Origin: Rossellomorea aquimaris
GTDB taxonomy: Bacteria; Bacillota; Bacilli; Bacillales; Bacillaceae_B
NCBI RefSeq assembly: GCF_035590735.1
Contig: NZ_CP141595.1
Span: 2,451,001-2,515,000 of the forward strand
Direction of reading: 5' to 3'
DNA: 64,000 bases
The translations under genes and the position numbers were made by a program. Of this stretch, positions 16,596 to 24,393 are shown piece by piece (within the stretch, counting starts at the first letter, position 1; each line of letters opens with the position of its first letter). Under the pieces are notes generated by a model. It saw only the letters and a program-made list of their open reading frames with translations, did no database searches and was not told the origin of the DNA.

Positions 16596-19163
16596 CTATC
16601 TTCCCTTTCTTCTTTTCACCCTGGCTGCATGACACCTATCACAAATTGGAAACCCGAAGTTTGGAGGTAATTTCTTTCCGCATTGTTTACACGTCTGACT
16701 CATACTGGTGACCTCTGTTCTGAGACTTTCGTGTACTCCATCGGCGATTTCACTTCTAACCCGCTCCCAGTAATAGGCCTCTGTTTGTCTTCCCAATCGA
16801 TATAAGAATAAAAGATGCAGACCGACAGCCTTGTAGGATACTTCTTTTTGTTCAAGGTTTTTGTTATTTATAGGTGGTTCGGGTAACTCTTCTCCGTGTA
16901 CAATGGCGTACATGCACTCCAACCATTGCTCGGTTAACTGAGCCTCTTTTTTCGAAAAAGGAAGATGTAAAAATCCGTACAGGTCATTCAATGTAAGTTT
17001 CGCCTCGATATCGGTTCCACGAATTAGTTCATATAACTCCCTTTCTTCAAATAGGGATGCTTTTTCCGTGCCATAAGGACTTTTGAATTTCTCCCAAAAA
17101 TAGAAAAACGTATCAAGATCATGGTAATAGCGTTGAAAACGTTCAAACACATCACTTGTCGGTGCGATAGCAAATGTTTCGAGAGATCGATCGGGCTGAT
17201 CTAACAAAAGTTTCATTACTTTAATATCCTTTGTAAAAGCTACTTTGCCTTCATTGTACAGTCCTTTTCTGCCAGCACGACCGGCAATCTGCTTTACTTC
17301 CTGGGATGTCAACCTTCTCCTTCTCGTACCGTCAAATTTATCGGTTTCCAGGAATACGATTCTCCGTATCGGTAAATTCAAGCCCATCCCGATTGCATCG
17401 GTCGCCACAATCATGTTTGTATTCCCTTTAATGAATTGCATCATTTGTTTCTTTCTTGTTTCAGGAGGCATACTTCCGTAAATCATGCTGACCTTATGTC
17501 CATTATTTTGCAACCTCGATGCCGTATCCAATACTTTTTTGCGGGAAAAGCAAACGAGAGCATCTCCTTTTTTGGCATGCCGCAATTGGAATTCTTTCGA
17601 CTCGACTTGCAAAGGAATTTCTCTTTTGTAATCATGGACTTCAATGTTTCCTTCACCCACTAATTCCATTAGCAGCTCCCGGACATTTTCACTTCCGATG
17701 ATATGTACCTCTTTTGCCCTTGCTTTCGTAATCGCACGATACCAGGAAAAACCTCTATCTTGATCGGCCAGCATCTGAGCCTCATCAATTACAATCACTT
17801 CATATTCGTCCTTTTCACGGAACATCTCTACAGTAGACGATACGTGCTTTGCTAAAGGGACTTCTTTTTCCTCTTCTCCTGTTTTCAGATTACAAGGTAC
17901 TCCATCGGCGTTCAATGTATCAAATACCTCCAGGGCGAGGAGGCGGAGTGGAGCTAAATACATGCCACTTTTCGCTTCTTTCATACGGCTTATGGCATGA
18001 TGGGTTTTCCCTGTATTCGTTTCACCGATATGGAGGGTATACTTGATATCACCCCGGAATGAAGGACTATACTCCCTTCCAAAAATATCTTCCATCATTC
18101 GCTGTTCTTCCTCTTGCTTCCTTTTCAACTCTGCTAACTCAGCAGCCTTTCTTTTCTCCCGCTCTTTTACATCTCTTTCATAAATGGAAAAGTGAATATC
18201 CTCATCAAAAGGAACTTCGACAACCTGATATAAGTCCACAACATACTCCTCTTGAATCATAGTAAAAAAGTTCGACTTCAACGTTAGGAGAAAATGGTGA
18301 CTAAGCCTGCTCAATCGTTCTTCCGATAAGGGCTGACCGAATACATTCTCGTATTCCGACAATAATTCTTCAGGCATATGACAGAGGAGCGAGCGGTATA
18401 CAATTTGCTCTGAATAATAAAAGATGAAACGCTCGTACGGATAGAAATATGTTTCGTATTCCCATACATGTCCATCCCAGTTTTCGCTCTTCTTGTGAAT
18501 GGAGCCTGTAAATTCCTTAAGAAAGTCAGATACCGTTGTAAAAGAATCACTAGTGAAGTTACCCTCCTCTTCCAGCTTTTCTTCCAGCATATATGGTTCA
18601 GTATGGCGATATTTTGATTTTGTTCCCAGATCTTGTACAAATTTTTTAGCAAATAAATGGCGTAACTCCACATACCAATACAGTTCAAACTCATCCATTT
18701 GCTTGTTTATGAAGGAAAGGATATCTTTTTGAATATCTTTTCGAAGGGCTGCTTGCTTTTTTTCTTCGTGTTTTTTTATATAGTTTTCTCTAACATGTTG
18801 ATGGCGAACCTTCCAATCGTTTGCTGAAGGTGGATATTCCATTAACCAGTTTAAAATATGAAATGGCTGAAAATCTCTTATCTCATTGCGAAATAACTTG
18901 TTTATCAGTTTCTTATCTGTCTCTTCGATATCATAACCTTTTTTTCTTAAGAAGGCTTTTTTATGGCTTCGAAGAACATCATTGGTTACCTTGTTAAGCC
19001 AGATATTCGTCCAGATATTGTGAAAAAAAGCACTTCTGTCTTTCACATAATCCTGAAATGAGGGACATTTCTCATGTTTCTCTAAGTAAAGTGTGATATC
19101 ATCTTCTATTTTTCGTTTTGTTTCTTCTATGGCTTCTTCACGAAGTATTTGAAGGTTTTGCAT
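16596..19163 (-). CDS. SUV3-like superfamily 2 RNA helicase with C-terminal zinc ribbon
   Basis: 855 residues, AAAGGGG seven nt before ATG 19163. The first ~370 residues are a charged helical domain I do not recognise. The helicase core starts with Walker A GETNTGKTHH near residue 380, then APLRLLALEVFD, VIDEAQML (DEAH-like DEAQ) near 459, YGSMPPETRK, ATDAIGMGLNLPI and QIAGRAGRKG. The GETNTGKT and GMGLNL motifs are those of mitochondrial SUV3 and Ski2-like RNA helicases. The C-terminus carries CKQCGKK...CDRCHA, a four-Cys zinc ribbon. It likely unwinds RNA, possibly with a 3'-5' exoribonuclease, but the partner is unknown. Confidence 0.82.
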   Translation of the reverse strand: MQNLQILREEAIEETKRKIEDDITLYLEKHEKCPSFQDYVKDRSAFFHNIWTNIWLNKVTNDVLRSHKKAFLRKKGYDIEETDKKLINKLFRNEIRDFQPFHILNWLMEYPPSANDWKVRHQHVRENYIKKHEEKKQAALRKDIQKDILSFINKQMDEFELYWYVELRHLFAKKFVQDLGTKSKYRHTEPYMLEEKLEEEGNFTSDSFTTVSDFLKEFTGSIHKKSENWDGHVWEYETYFYPYERFIFYYSEQIVYRSLLCHMPEELLSEYENVFGQPLSEERLSRLSHHFLLTLKSNFFTMIQEEYVVDLYQVVEVPFDEDIHFSIYERDVKEREKRKAAELAELKRKQEEEQRMMEDIFGREYSPSFRGDIKYTLHIGETNTGKTHHAISRMKEAKSGMYLAPLRLLALEVFDTLNADGVPCNLKTGEEEKEVPLAKHVSSTVEMFREKDEYEVIVIDEAQMLADQDRGFSWYRAITKARAKEVHIIGSENVRELLMELVGEGNIEVHDYKREIPLQVESKEFQLRHAKKGDALVCFSRKKVLDTASRLQNNGHKVSMIYGSMPPETRKKQMMQFIKGNTNMIVATDAIGMGLNLPIRRIVFLETDKFDGTRRRRLTSQEVKQIAGRAGRKGLYNEGKVAFTKDIKVMKLLLDQPDRSLETFAIAPTSDVFERFQRYYHDLDTFFYFWEKFKSPYGTEKASLFEERELYELIRGTDIEAKLTLNDLYGFLHLPFSKKEAQLTEQWLECMYAIVHGEELPEPPINNKNLEQKEVSYKAVGLHLLFLYRLGRQTEAYYWERVRSEIADGVHESLRTEVTSMSQTCKQCGKKLPPNFGFPICDRCHAARVKRRKGR

Positions 19164-19342
19164 GGTAAGACCCCTTTATTTGTTTTACACGTTATCCCAA
19201 TATGTACTTTATAGTGTATGTATTTCTTCTATATCTAACAAATCTCTTGCTTACAAATAGTTCATTATAGCATACAAGCTATACATAAATGATGATAAAT
19301 TAAATCAGAACCACGCAAGCCCCATAGCTCAGGGCATGCATG

Positions 19343-19789
19343 TCATTGCTTGCCTCTCTCAATCGCTTTCCCAACCGCTTCAGTTAGTTCCTTGTTGAGC
19401 TCGTGCACCATTTTATCAAATGTGGATTCAAGGAGTTTAGCCAGTGAACTTGTGGATTCAATAGTTATACACCCCGTCACAGCCGTGATGGAAGAGTTTA
19501 CTTCATCAGCCTTAAAAAAACCTTCACCCGTAAACTTTTTATTGATCCCCCTTAATATGAACTTAACTTCGGATGGTTCCTTCCATTCTATAACCAGTAC
19601 CCTCACATGCACCTTTTTGCTCACCACTCCAAAATGCAGGGTGAACTTCCAAGTCGATTGAACATCAGAAACAATGGTATGCTCTTTGTACCCAGGAACA
19701 AGTGGAGCCCAAGCATTCATATCACGAATGAATTCCCATACTTGTAAGCGTGATGCATGAACGTTAACATGATGAATTCCTATTCCCAT
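19343..19789 (-). CDS. SRPBCC (START-like) fold protein, CoxG-like
   Basis: 148 residues from ATG 19789, chosen because AAAGGGG lies 7 nt upstream; a longer in-frame extension to 19873 has no RBS. The motif HHVNVHASRLQVWEFIRDMNAWAPLVPGYKEH begins a START/Bet v1 helix-grip fold. The C-terminal helix (SLAKLLESTFDKMVHELNKELTEAVGKAIE) closes the cavity. CoxG-type members bind hydrophobic ligands or act in cofactor delivery; no CO dehydrogenase genes are near, so the ligand is unknown. Confidence 0.75.
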   Translation of the reverse strand: MGIGIHHVNVHASRLQVWEFIRDMNAWAPLVPGYKEHTIVSDVQSTWKFTLHFGVVSKKVHVRVLVIEWKEPSEVKFILRGINKKFTGEGFFKADEVNSSITAVTGCITIESTSSLAKLLESTFDKMVHELNKELTEAVGKAIERGKQ

Positions 19790-19898
19790 GAGAGTACCCC
19801 TTTCCTTATTAAACGAGATGTCCGTGAATAGTATGTAGGGTAAGAGGCTATTATGACTGGTGGGAGTGATCAAAAAAGAAGCTTCACAAGGAAGCCTC

Positions 19899-20687
19899 CT
19901 ATTTCATGTTATTTACGATCTCGAGAACTTCAAGGAGCTCTTTGATTTCATAATCAGGGATAATATCTTGAGGTTTTTGCTGACGGCGATTAATCCAAAC
20001 CGTTGTGATTCCGAGATTTGAAGCCCCGCGAATGTCTGTATTTAAATTATCTCCCACCATGATCACTTCGTCCTTTTGAAGCTTGAGCCTCTCTAATGCA
20101 TGAAGAAACATCGCTGAATCCGGTTTCCCTTTACCGATATTTCCTGAGATGATAATTTCTTCAAAATAAGGTACGAGTTCAGGTGTCCTATCAAGTTTTG
20201 TATTCTGTAAATGGGGTGAACCATTCGTTAATAACAACAATTGAAATGAATCCTTCAATTCATTTAGTACACGAAAAGTATCTTCATACACAAAAGGTCT
20301 CTCTTTTCTCTCTATGCGAAATCTTTCTGATAATTCCTCTCCAAGGTTTTCGTCATTAATGCCTAAAGACTGTAATCCTGTCGTCCAGGCCTTTTTGCGG
20401 TAAGTCGGGACGATTTCTCTCATCTTATGGAAGCCTTCATCATGTTCATCCAGGAAGTCTCCCCATAGTCCTTCAAAGGGGTTAATACCAATATTTTGTG
20501 TGAATTCATATGTATCATAGGTGGAATACAACTTTGTCGCAGCTTCTCTGACACTAAGCTCTAAATCTTGGGGATCCACCCCCACTCTAGTCTGTGCATA
20601 TCGGCAAGTTGCTTTAAACGCTTCTTCAATACTTTTGGAGTCCCATAATAATGTGTCATCCAAATCAAACATGATGGCTTTAATCAT
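19899..20687 (-). CDS. HAD-superfamily hydrolase (subfamily IA, YjjG-like)
   Basis: 262 residues with GGGAG upstream of ATG 20687. HAD motifs: I MFDLDDTLLWD, II LLLLTNGSP, III KGKPDSAMF and IV MVGDNLNTDIRGA. The cap is alpha-helical. The pattern resembles noncanonical pyrimidine nucleotidases and related house-cleaning phosphatases. The exact substrate cannot be read from sequence. A weak hairpin plus T tract at 19873-19897 may terminate it. Confidence 0.85.
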   Translation of the reverse strand: MIKAIMFDLDDTLLWDSKSIEEAFKATCRYAQTRVGVDPQDLELSVREAATKLYSTYDTYEFTQNIGINPFEGLWGDFLDEHDEGFHKMREIVPTYRKKAWTTGLQSLGINDENLGEELSERFRIERKERPFVYEDTFRVLNELKDSFQLLLLTNGSPHLQNTKLDRTPELVPYFEEIIISGNIGKGKPDSAMFLHALERLKLQKDEVIMVGDNLNTDIRGASNLGITTVWINRRQQKPQDIIPDYEIKELLEVLEIVNNMK

Positions 20688-20845
20688 CTTCTTCTCTCCC
20701 TTTTTCGTTTACGTTGACCTTATATTTTAGATTACTAGCTATATGGGAATTAGTAAACCTGGAAGAGAAATAAATTATCTTTACGTTATTTTCAACGTTT
20801 TTAGGGAATACAACTAAAAACAAGGTTTATTGAGGTGAACTTTAC

Positions 20846-21142
20846 ATGTGGATTGTATATGCAAGTATTGCGTTAATTGTGGTTGCTATAGTCTTGTTGG
20901 GAGTCGCACTAATGAAAACAGTGAAGACGACCCGACCCGTTATTAATGAAATGAATCAAACGGTGGCAAACATTCAAACCAGAATGGACAAAATTTCTTC
21001 TGAAACGAACCAGCTACAAGAAACGCAAGGAGAGATTCAGGGAGATATTGAATACAAAAAGATGACCATCACCAACACCGTTCAAGAAGTTAAACGCACA
21101 CCAGAAGTATTGAAAGGATTTTTAACCAGCTTGAAGAAATAA
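20846..21142 (+). CDS. DUF948-type membrane-anchored coiled-coil protein (YtxG-like)
   Basis: 98 residues with GAGGTG before ATG 20846. One N-terminal transmembrane helix (ASIALIVVAIVLLGVALM) is followed by a polar coiled coil (INEMNQTVANIQTRMDKISSETNQLQETQGEIQGDIEYKK region). This is the DUF948 layout of B. subtilis YtxG, a general-stress protein. It is monocistronic with a good terminator. Confidence 0.8.
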   Translation: MWIVYASIALIVVAIVLLGVALMKTVKTTRPVINEMNQTVANIQTRMDKISSETNQLQETQGEIQGDIEYKKMTITNTVQEVKRTPEVLKGFLTSLKK

Positions 21143-21147
21143 TACAC

Positions 21148-21182
21148 GATCACCTTACTCTTTAGTGAGGTGATCTTTTTTA
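21148..21182 (+). terminator. Terminator of the DUF948 gene
   Basis: GATCACCT pairs with AGGTGATC with additional inner pairs, followed by TTTTTTT. Confidence 0.85.
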
Positions 21183-21293
21183 TATACTTTATCAGTTTAC
21201 ATAATATAATTAAAGTTTACCTCCCCCCTTCGCTTCCATCCCCCGCTTTAAACATGATACAATCGACTGAACTAGTAATAAGGAGGAGATGGT

Positions 21294-21944
21294 TTGAAAA
21301 AGTGGGCGTTTGTTTCTGACTTTGATGGTACGATCTCTAAAAAGGATTTTTATCATCTTGTACTGGAGAAATACTACGAAGAGGGGCAATCTTTATACAA
21401 ACAATGGAAGTCTGGAGAAATAAAGGACATCGAATTCTTGCGTCAGGTTTTCATGTCCATACATCAAGAAGAAAGTCAGATCATTGAAGATATACATTCT
21501 CTGGAGATTGATGAACACGTTCCTTTGTTTATCCGTAAAGTGCAGGCACAAGGAGGGGACTTCTATATATTAAGCGCAGGTACGGATTACTATATTCATC
21601 ATATACTTGGGCAGTACGGAATTACTGGCGTTGAGGTATACTCAAATGAAGGATACTATAAAGAGAAGAACGTACATATGAATATTGATCCTGAACATCC
21701 ACATCACTCCGAAAGATATGGAATCGACAAATCAAAAGTTCTTACTGAACTCAAAAAAGAGTATGAGACCATTTATTTTGCAGGTGATAGTGAACCAGAT
21801 AGTCATCCTGCCAAAGTGGCAGACATCACTTTTGCCATGAAAGCATTACAGGATATCCTGAAAGAAAACAATACTCCTCATATTGAAGTGAATGATTTCA
21901 TTGACATTGAGCAACATCTAATACGTCTTGGATTGCTGCGCTAG
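21294..21944 (+). CDS. mtnX: MtnX-like HAD phosphatase (HK-MTPenyl-1-P phosphatase)
   Basis: 216 residues from TTG 21294 with AAGGAGGAG eight nt upstream. Motif I is VSDFDGTISKKDF, motif II LSAGTDYYI, and motif IV FAGDSEPDSHPAKVAD. These and the 216-residue length match MtnX, which dephosphorylates 2-hydroxy-3-keto-5-methylthiopentenyl-1-phosphate in methionine salvage. No other mtn gene is adjacent, so it stands outside the usual mtnW-X-B-D cluster. A related HAD-IB phosphatase such as phosphoserine phosphatase-like is an alternative. Confidence 0.83.
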   Translation: MKKWAFVSDFDGTISKKDFYHLVLEKYYEEGQSLYKQWKSGEIKDIEFLRQVFMSIHQEESQIIEDIHSLEIDEHVPLFIRKVQAQGGDFYILSAGTDYYIHHILGQYGITGVEVYSNEGYYKEKNVHMNIDPEHPHHSERYGIDKSKVLTELKKEYETIYFAGDSEPDSHPAKVADITFAMKALQDILKENNTPHIEVNDFIDIEQHLIRLGLLR

Positions 21945-21951
21945 ATCTTTT

Positions 21952-21980
21952 TTGATTATCTTGCCTTTGCGTGATACAAT
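21952..21980 (+). promoter_or_regulatory. SigA-type promoter of the small RNA
   Basis: TTGATT (21952-21957), a 17-bp spacer and TACAAT (21975-21980) lie just after the mtnX stop, with no coding frame downstream. Transcription would start near 21987. Confidence 0.65.
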
Positions 21981-21986
21981 TATCTT

Positions 21987-22097
21987 GCCTCTCCCGAACA
22001 TTCGCTTGTTGCGGGACACTTAACCATGTACGGACGGGAGGGGCCTCGCTCCAAAAACCTACAGACCGAATTCCCTTTAGGAATTCGGTCTTTTTTA
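21987..22097 (+). ncRNA. Unrecognised ~110-nt small RNA with its own promoter and terminator
   Basis: No coding frame fits. The 5' part folds into a long-range 9-bp stem, CCTCTCCCG (21988-21996) with CGGGAGGGG (22035-22043), enclosing a ~38-nt loop. A C-rich single strand, CCTCGCTCC, follows, then a perfect 11-bp terminator (GACCGAATTCC/GGAATTCGGTC) with a T6 tract. C-rich unpaired segments in Firmicutes sRNAs often pair with Shine-Dalgarno regions, so a trans-acting regulator is plausible. I do not recognise an Rfam family. It converges on the 6S-like gene. Confidence 0.6.
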
Positions 22098-22120
22098 TTG
22101 AATGATTATTTTTATGGAGG

Positions 22121-22352
22121 AAAAAAGCCAGCCCCCGATTGGGAACTGGCTTGAGATACTAATGTAAGGAGCCACATTTGCCGTAATTTGATATAAGAAA
22201 GTTTTAAACCACCACTCCTCAAAGTGGGTGTTTGCAGAAGGTTTCCTGTCGTCCTCAGATCGTGGAGGCTTGACATTCCAACTTCGATGTAAAACTCCCT
22301 ATTACAGTTTAAAGGTTAAAACTTCGTTATGATTACGTACAACGCAGCCTGT
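22121..22352 (-). ncRNA. ssrS: Probable 6S RNA
   Basis: A promoter at 22387-22359 and an intrinsic terminator (AGCCAG...CTGGCT, T6) at 22121-22155 bound a ~230-nt non-coding transcript. The ends approach each other through GTAAT/ATTAC. An inner stem pairs AAGTTTTAACC (near 22325-22315) with GGTTTAAAACTT (near 22210-22199), and the distal part holds further hairpins, including CACCCACT/AGTGGTG. The 5' segment AAGTTTTAACCTTT would template a pRNA starting AAAGGUUAAAAC, which fits my memory of the B. subtilis 6S-2 pRNA. 6S RNA sequesters SigA-RNA polymerase. The family assignment rests on recall and folding by eye. Confidence 0.62.
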
Positions 22353-22358
22353 ATTAGT

Positions 22359-22387
22359 ATAATACATCATCATGAATGGCATTTCAA
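22359..22387 (-). promoter_or_regulatory. SigA promoter of the 6S-like RNA
   Basis: Reverse strand: TTGAAA (22387-22382), 17-bp spacer, TATTAT (22364-22359). Confidence 0.7.
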
Positions 22388-22458
22388 CTATTGTTTTTCT
22401 TTACCATCAATAGGTAGTCGTTAACAAAAGAGTCGGAACAAGGCCCGTCCCTTATTCA

Positions 22459-22899
22459 TTACGCGTCGTATACTTCCATTTTCTCCATAACGTCGCCGTT
22501 TTTCATTGATTTAGCGATGTCGATTCCTGAAGTCACTTTTCCGAAGACGGTATGAACGCCATTTAGGTGGGGCTGTGGCTCATGAACGATGAAGAACTGA
22601 CTTCCTCCTGTATCTTTACCAGCATGGGCCATGGATAATGAACCTTCTTCATGCTTATGTGGATTTCCTTCTGTTTCACATTTGATTGTGTAACCAGGGC
22701 CACCCATACCATTACCATTAGGGCATCCACCTTGGCTTACGAAACCAGGGATGACACGGTGGAAGCTTAAACCATTGTAGAAACCTTCGTTTGCTAACTT
22801 TTCGAAATTTGCCACTGTCCCAGGTGCTTCATTTGGAAATAGATCAAATTCGATTTTTTCACCTGTCTGAAATTGTATGTATCCTTTTTTCGCCATCAT
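22459..22899 (-). CDS. ppiB: Peptidyl-prolyl cis-trans isomerase B (cyclophilin)
   Basis: 146 residues, GGAG six nt before ATG 22899. Cyclophilin motifs: [13 protein letters not shown] (catalytic Arg), [15 protein letters not shown] and [11 protein letters not shown]. It catalyses proline isomerisation in the cytosol. Length and sequence match B. subtilis PpiB. Confidence 0.96.
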   Translation of the reverse strand: MMAKKGYIQFQTGEKIEFDLFPNEAPGTVANFEKLANEGFYNGLSFHRVIPGFVSQGGCPNGNGMGGPGYTIKCETEGNPHKHEEGSLSMAHAGKDTGGSQFFIVHEPQPHLNGVHTVFGKVTSGIDIAKSMKNGDVMEKMEVYDA

Positions 22900-23141
22900 T
22901 AACAGCTCCTTTTTTATAATAGGTCAATCAATATAATATCATTGAACAATTCCAATGTCACTTTAAAGGTCCGTTTTCAAAAGGAAAACAATTCGTTGAA
23001 CGTACCACTTCAATAATTTTCACCGTTTGTGCCAGCTGTTTTCACTTTCCCTTAAATCTTCGGGTACAGGTTGTCATGAAACACCATCCTGTTCGAATAA
23101 GCTTTAATAGAAGTCATTTTTCTTTTAGGGAGTGAAACATA

Positions 23142-23438
23142 ATGATCGAAAATTTATTGAGTGGCATTTCAATCGATCCCCAAGTCACTGTACTCGTTCC
23201 AGTGCTATGGGTTTTAGGGTATGCATTGAAGCGAACTCCTCACATTCCGGATTGGTTGATTATTTGGATCTTGTTACTCGCAGGGGTTGCTGCCAGCGGC
23301 TGGACTTTGGGGTTTGATTTCAATGGTATTGCCAATGGATTCATCGCAACGGGAGCAGCGATTACGACCCATCAATCTGTTAAACAGACGTTTTTCGCAC
23401 GGGTGAATGATCGAAATAAGAGAGAAAAAAAGAAATAG
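23142..23438 (+). CDS. Orphan phage-holin-family protein
   Basis: 98 residues with GGGAGTG seven nt before ATG 23142. Two or three hydrophobic helices (VTVLVPVLWVLGYAL, WLIIWILLLAGVAASGW and a Gly/Ala-rich IANGFIATGAAITTHQ) are followed by a strongly basic tail (RNKREKKK). This is the class II/III holin layout of A118/SPP1-like families. No endolysin, tail or other phage gene is near, so it is either a relic or a domesticated pore-former. A hairpin terminator follows. Confidence 0.78.
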   Translation: MIENLLSGISIDPQVTVLVPVLWVLGYALKRTPHIPDWLIIWILLLAGVAASGWTLGFDFNGIANGFIATGAAITTHQSVKQTFFARVNDRNKREKKK

Positions 23439-23450
23439 GGGCGAAAAAGA

Positions 23451-23495
23451 ACTGGTCCAAGTGAAACTAAAATTACAGTTTCTCTTGGCGCCAGT
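23451..23495. terminator. Convergent terminator-like hairpin between the holin and DJ-1 genes
   Basis: ACTGG-CAAG-GAAAC on the left pairs with GTTTC-CTTG-CCAGT on the right with small mismatches around an AT-rich loop. Confidence 0.65.
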
Positions 23496-23510
23496 CCTTC
23501 TATTGTGCAT

Positions 23511-24032
23511 TTATTTTGCTAATACTTCAATGAATTCTCTCATATAGTCTGGTAAATCAGGTGGTCTGCGGCTTGAAACAATATGACCATCTGTGACGAC
23601 AGATTCATTTACCCAGGTTGCCCCTGCATTTTCCATGTCATCTTTTATTCCCGGTGTGCTGGTGACTTTTACACCTTGAAGAATTTTGGCCGAAATCAAA
23701 ACCCAACCTGCATGACAGATTTGACCGATCGGCTTCTTACTCTTATCCATGGTTTGAACCATAGAAAGCACATCTTCATAACGACGCAACTTATCAGGTG
23801 ACCATCCACCCGGTACGAGGATGGCATCATAGTCTTCCGGATTGATATCTTTAAACGCGTATTCTGAAACAATCGGAACCCCGTATTTCCCGATGTATTC
23901 TTGATTTGCATTTTCGCCGACAATATGTACAACTGCTCCTTCTTCACGCAATCGTAATACAGGATACCACAGTTCAAGATCTTCAAAATCTGCACTTACT
24001 AATTGAATGACTTTTTTACCCGTTAGCTTCAA
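23511..24032 (-). CDS. yfkM: DJ-1/PfpI family protein, YfkM-like (general stress protein 18)
   Basis: 173 residues from TTG 24032, six nt after GGAGGG. The nucleophile elbow is QICHAGWVL, with Cys and following His; the upstream Glu lies in SADFEDLELWYPV. TSTPGIKDDMENAGATW and the final DYMREFIEVLAK match YfkM-type proteins. DJ-1/PfpI members act as deglycases, chaperones or redox-stress proteins; the exact activity is debated. It sits between an orphan holin and the TGA-containing peroxiredoxin. Confidence 0.88.
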   Translation of the reverse strand: MKLTGKKVIQLVSADFEDLELWYPVLRLREEGAVVHIVGENANQEYIGKYGVPIVSEYAFKDINPEDYDAILVPGGWSPDKLRRYEDVLSMVQTMDKSKKPIGQICHAGWVLISAKILQGVKVTSTPGIKDDMENAGATWVNESVVTDGHIVSSRRPPDLPDYMREFIEVLAK

Positions 24033-24101
24033 CAGGATCCCTCCTCACTTATCTTCACTATCATTGTCTAAGTTATGTATAGATATTGCAAACAATAAAT
24101 C

Positions 24102-24242
24102 TTAGTTATACGGACTATACTTCTTAATTGCCTGAATGATTGTTTTCGTTTGGAAATAGGATACAAGGAAGGCAACTACGGTCATGATAGAACCAAACGT
24201 GTATATAAGTTTCGAAAATTGCTTAAACGAATTTTTTTTCAA
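24102..24242 (-). CDS. Small single-span membrane protein
   Basis: 46 residues, taking TTG 24242 because AAGGTG lies about 8 nt upstream; longer in-frame starts (to 24293) have no RBS. One transmembrane helix (LIYTFGSIMTVVAFLVSYF) is flanked by basic ends (MKKNSFKQFSK and IKKYSPYN). I do not recognise it. It is divergent from the peroxiredoxin gene by about 150 bp. Short and without homologue evidence, so the call is moderate. Confidence 0.5.
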   Translation of the reverse strand: MKKNSFKQFSKLIYTFGSIMTVVAFLVSYFQTKTIIQAIKKYSPYN

Positions 24243-24393
24243 AAGAATCACCTTACCTTCAAATTTGTAACAACACTCTCCTATTATTCCCATTTATAAA
24301 AGAAGTATGTTATAGAAAGGAACCTTCTATCCAATCATATAAAGTCAAGATAAGGCATATGTTGATAGTACTTTTTCTGAAAGGGGTGAGCCG

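Noticed and set aside
18311..18694. 127-residue reverse-strand frame inside the SUV3-like helicase
   Set aside because: Shadow frame of a strongly coding gene; no domain or RBS.
19311..19345. tRNA-like fragment (CCCATAGCTCAGGGCATGC)
   Set aside because: No cloverleaf, T-arm or acceptor stem can be formed; chance resemblance.
22440..22456. Fourth copy of the GGGACGGACC element (GGCCCGTCCC)
   Set aside because: Only a half-site without a complementary arm; not counted with the three hairpins.
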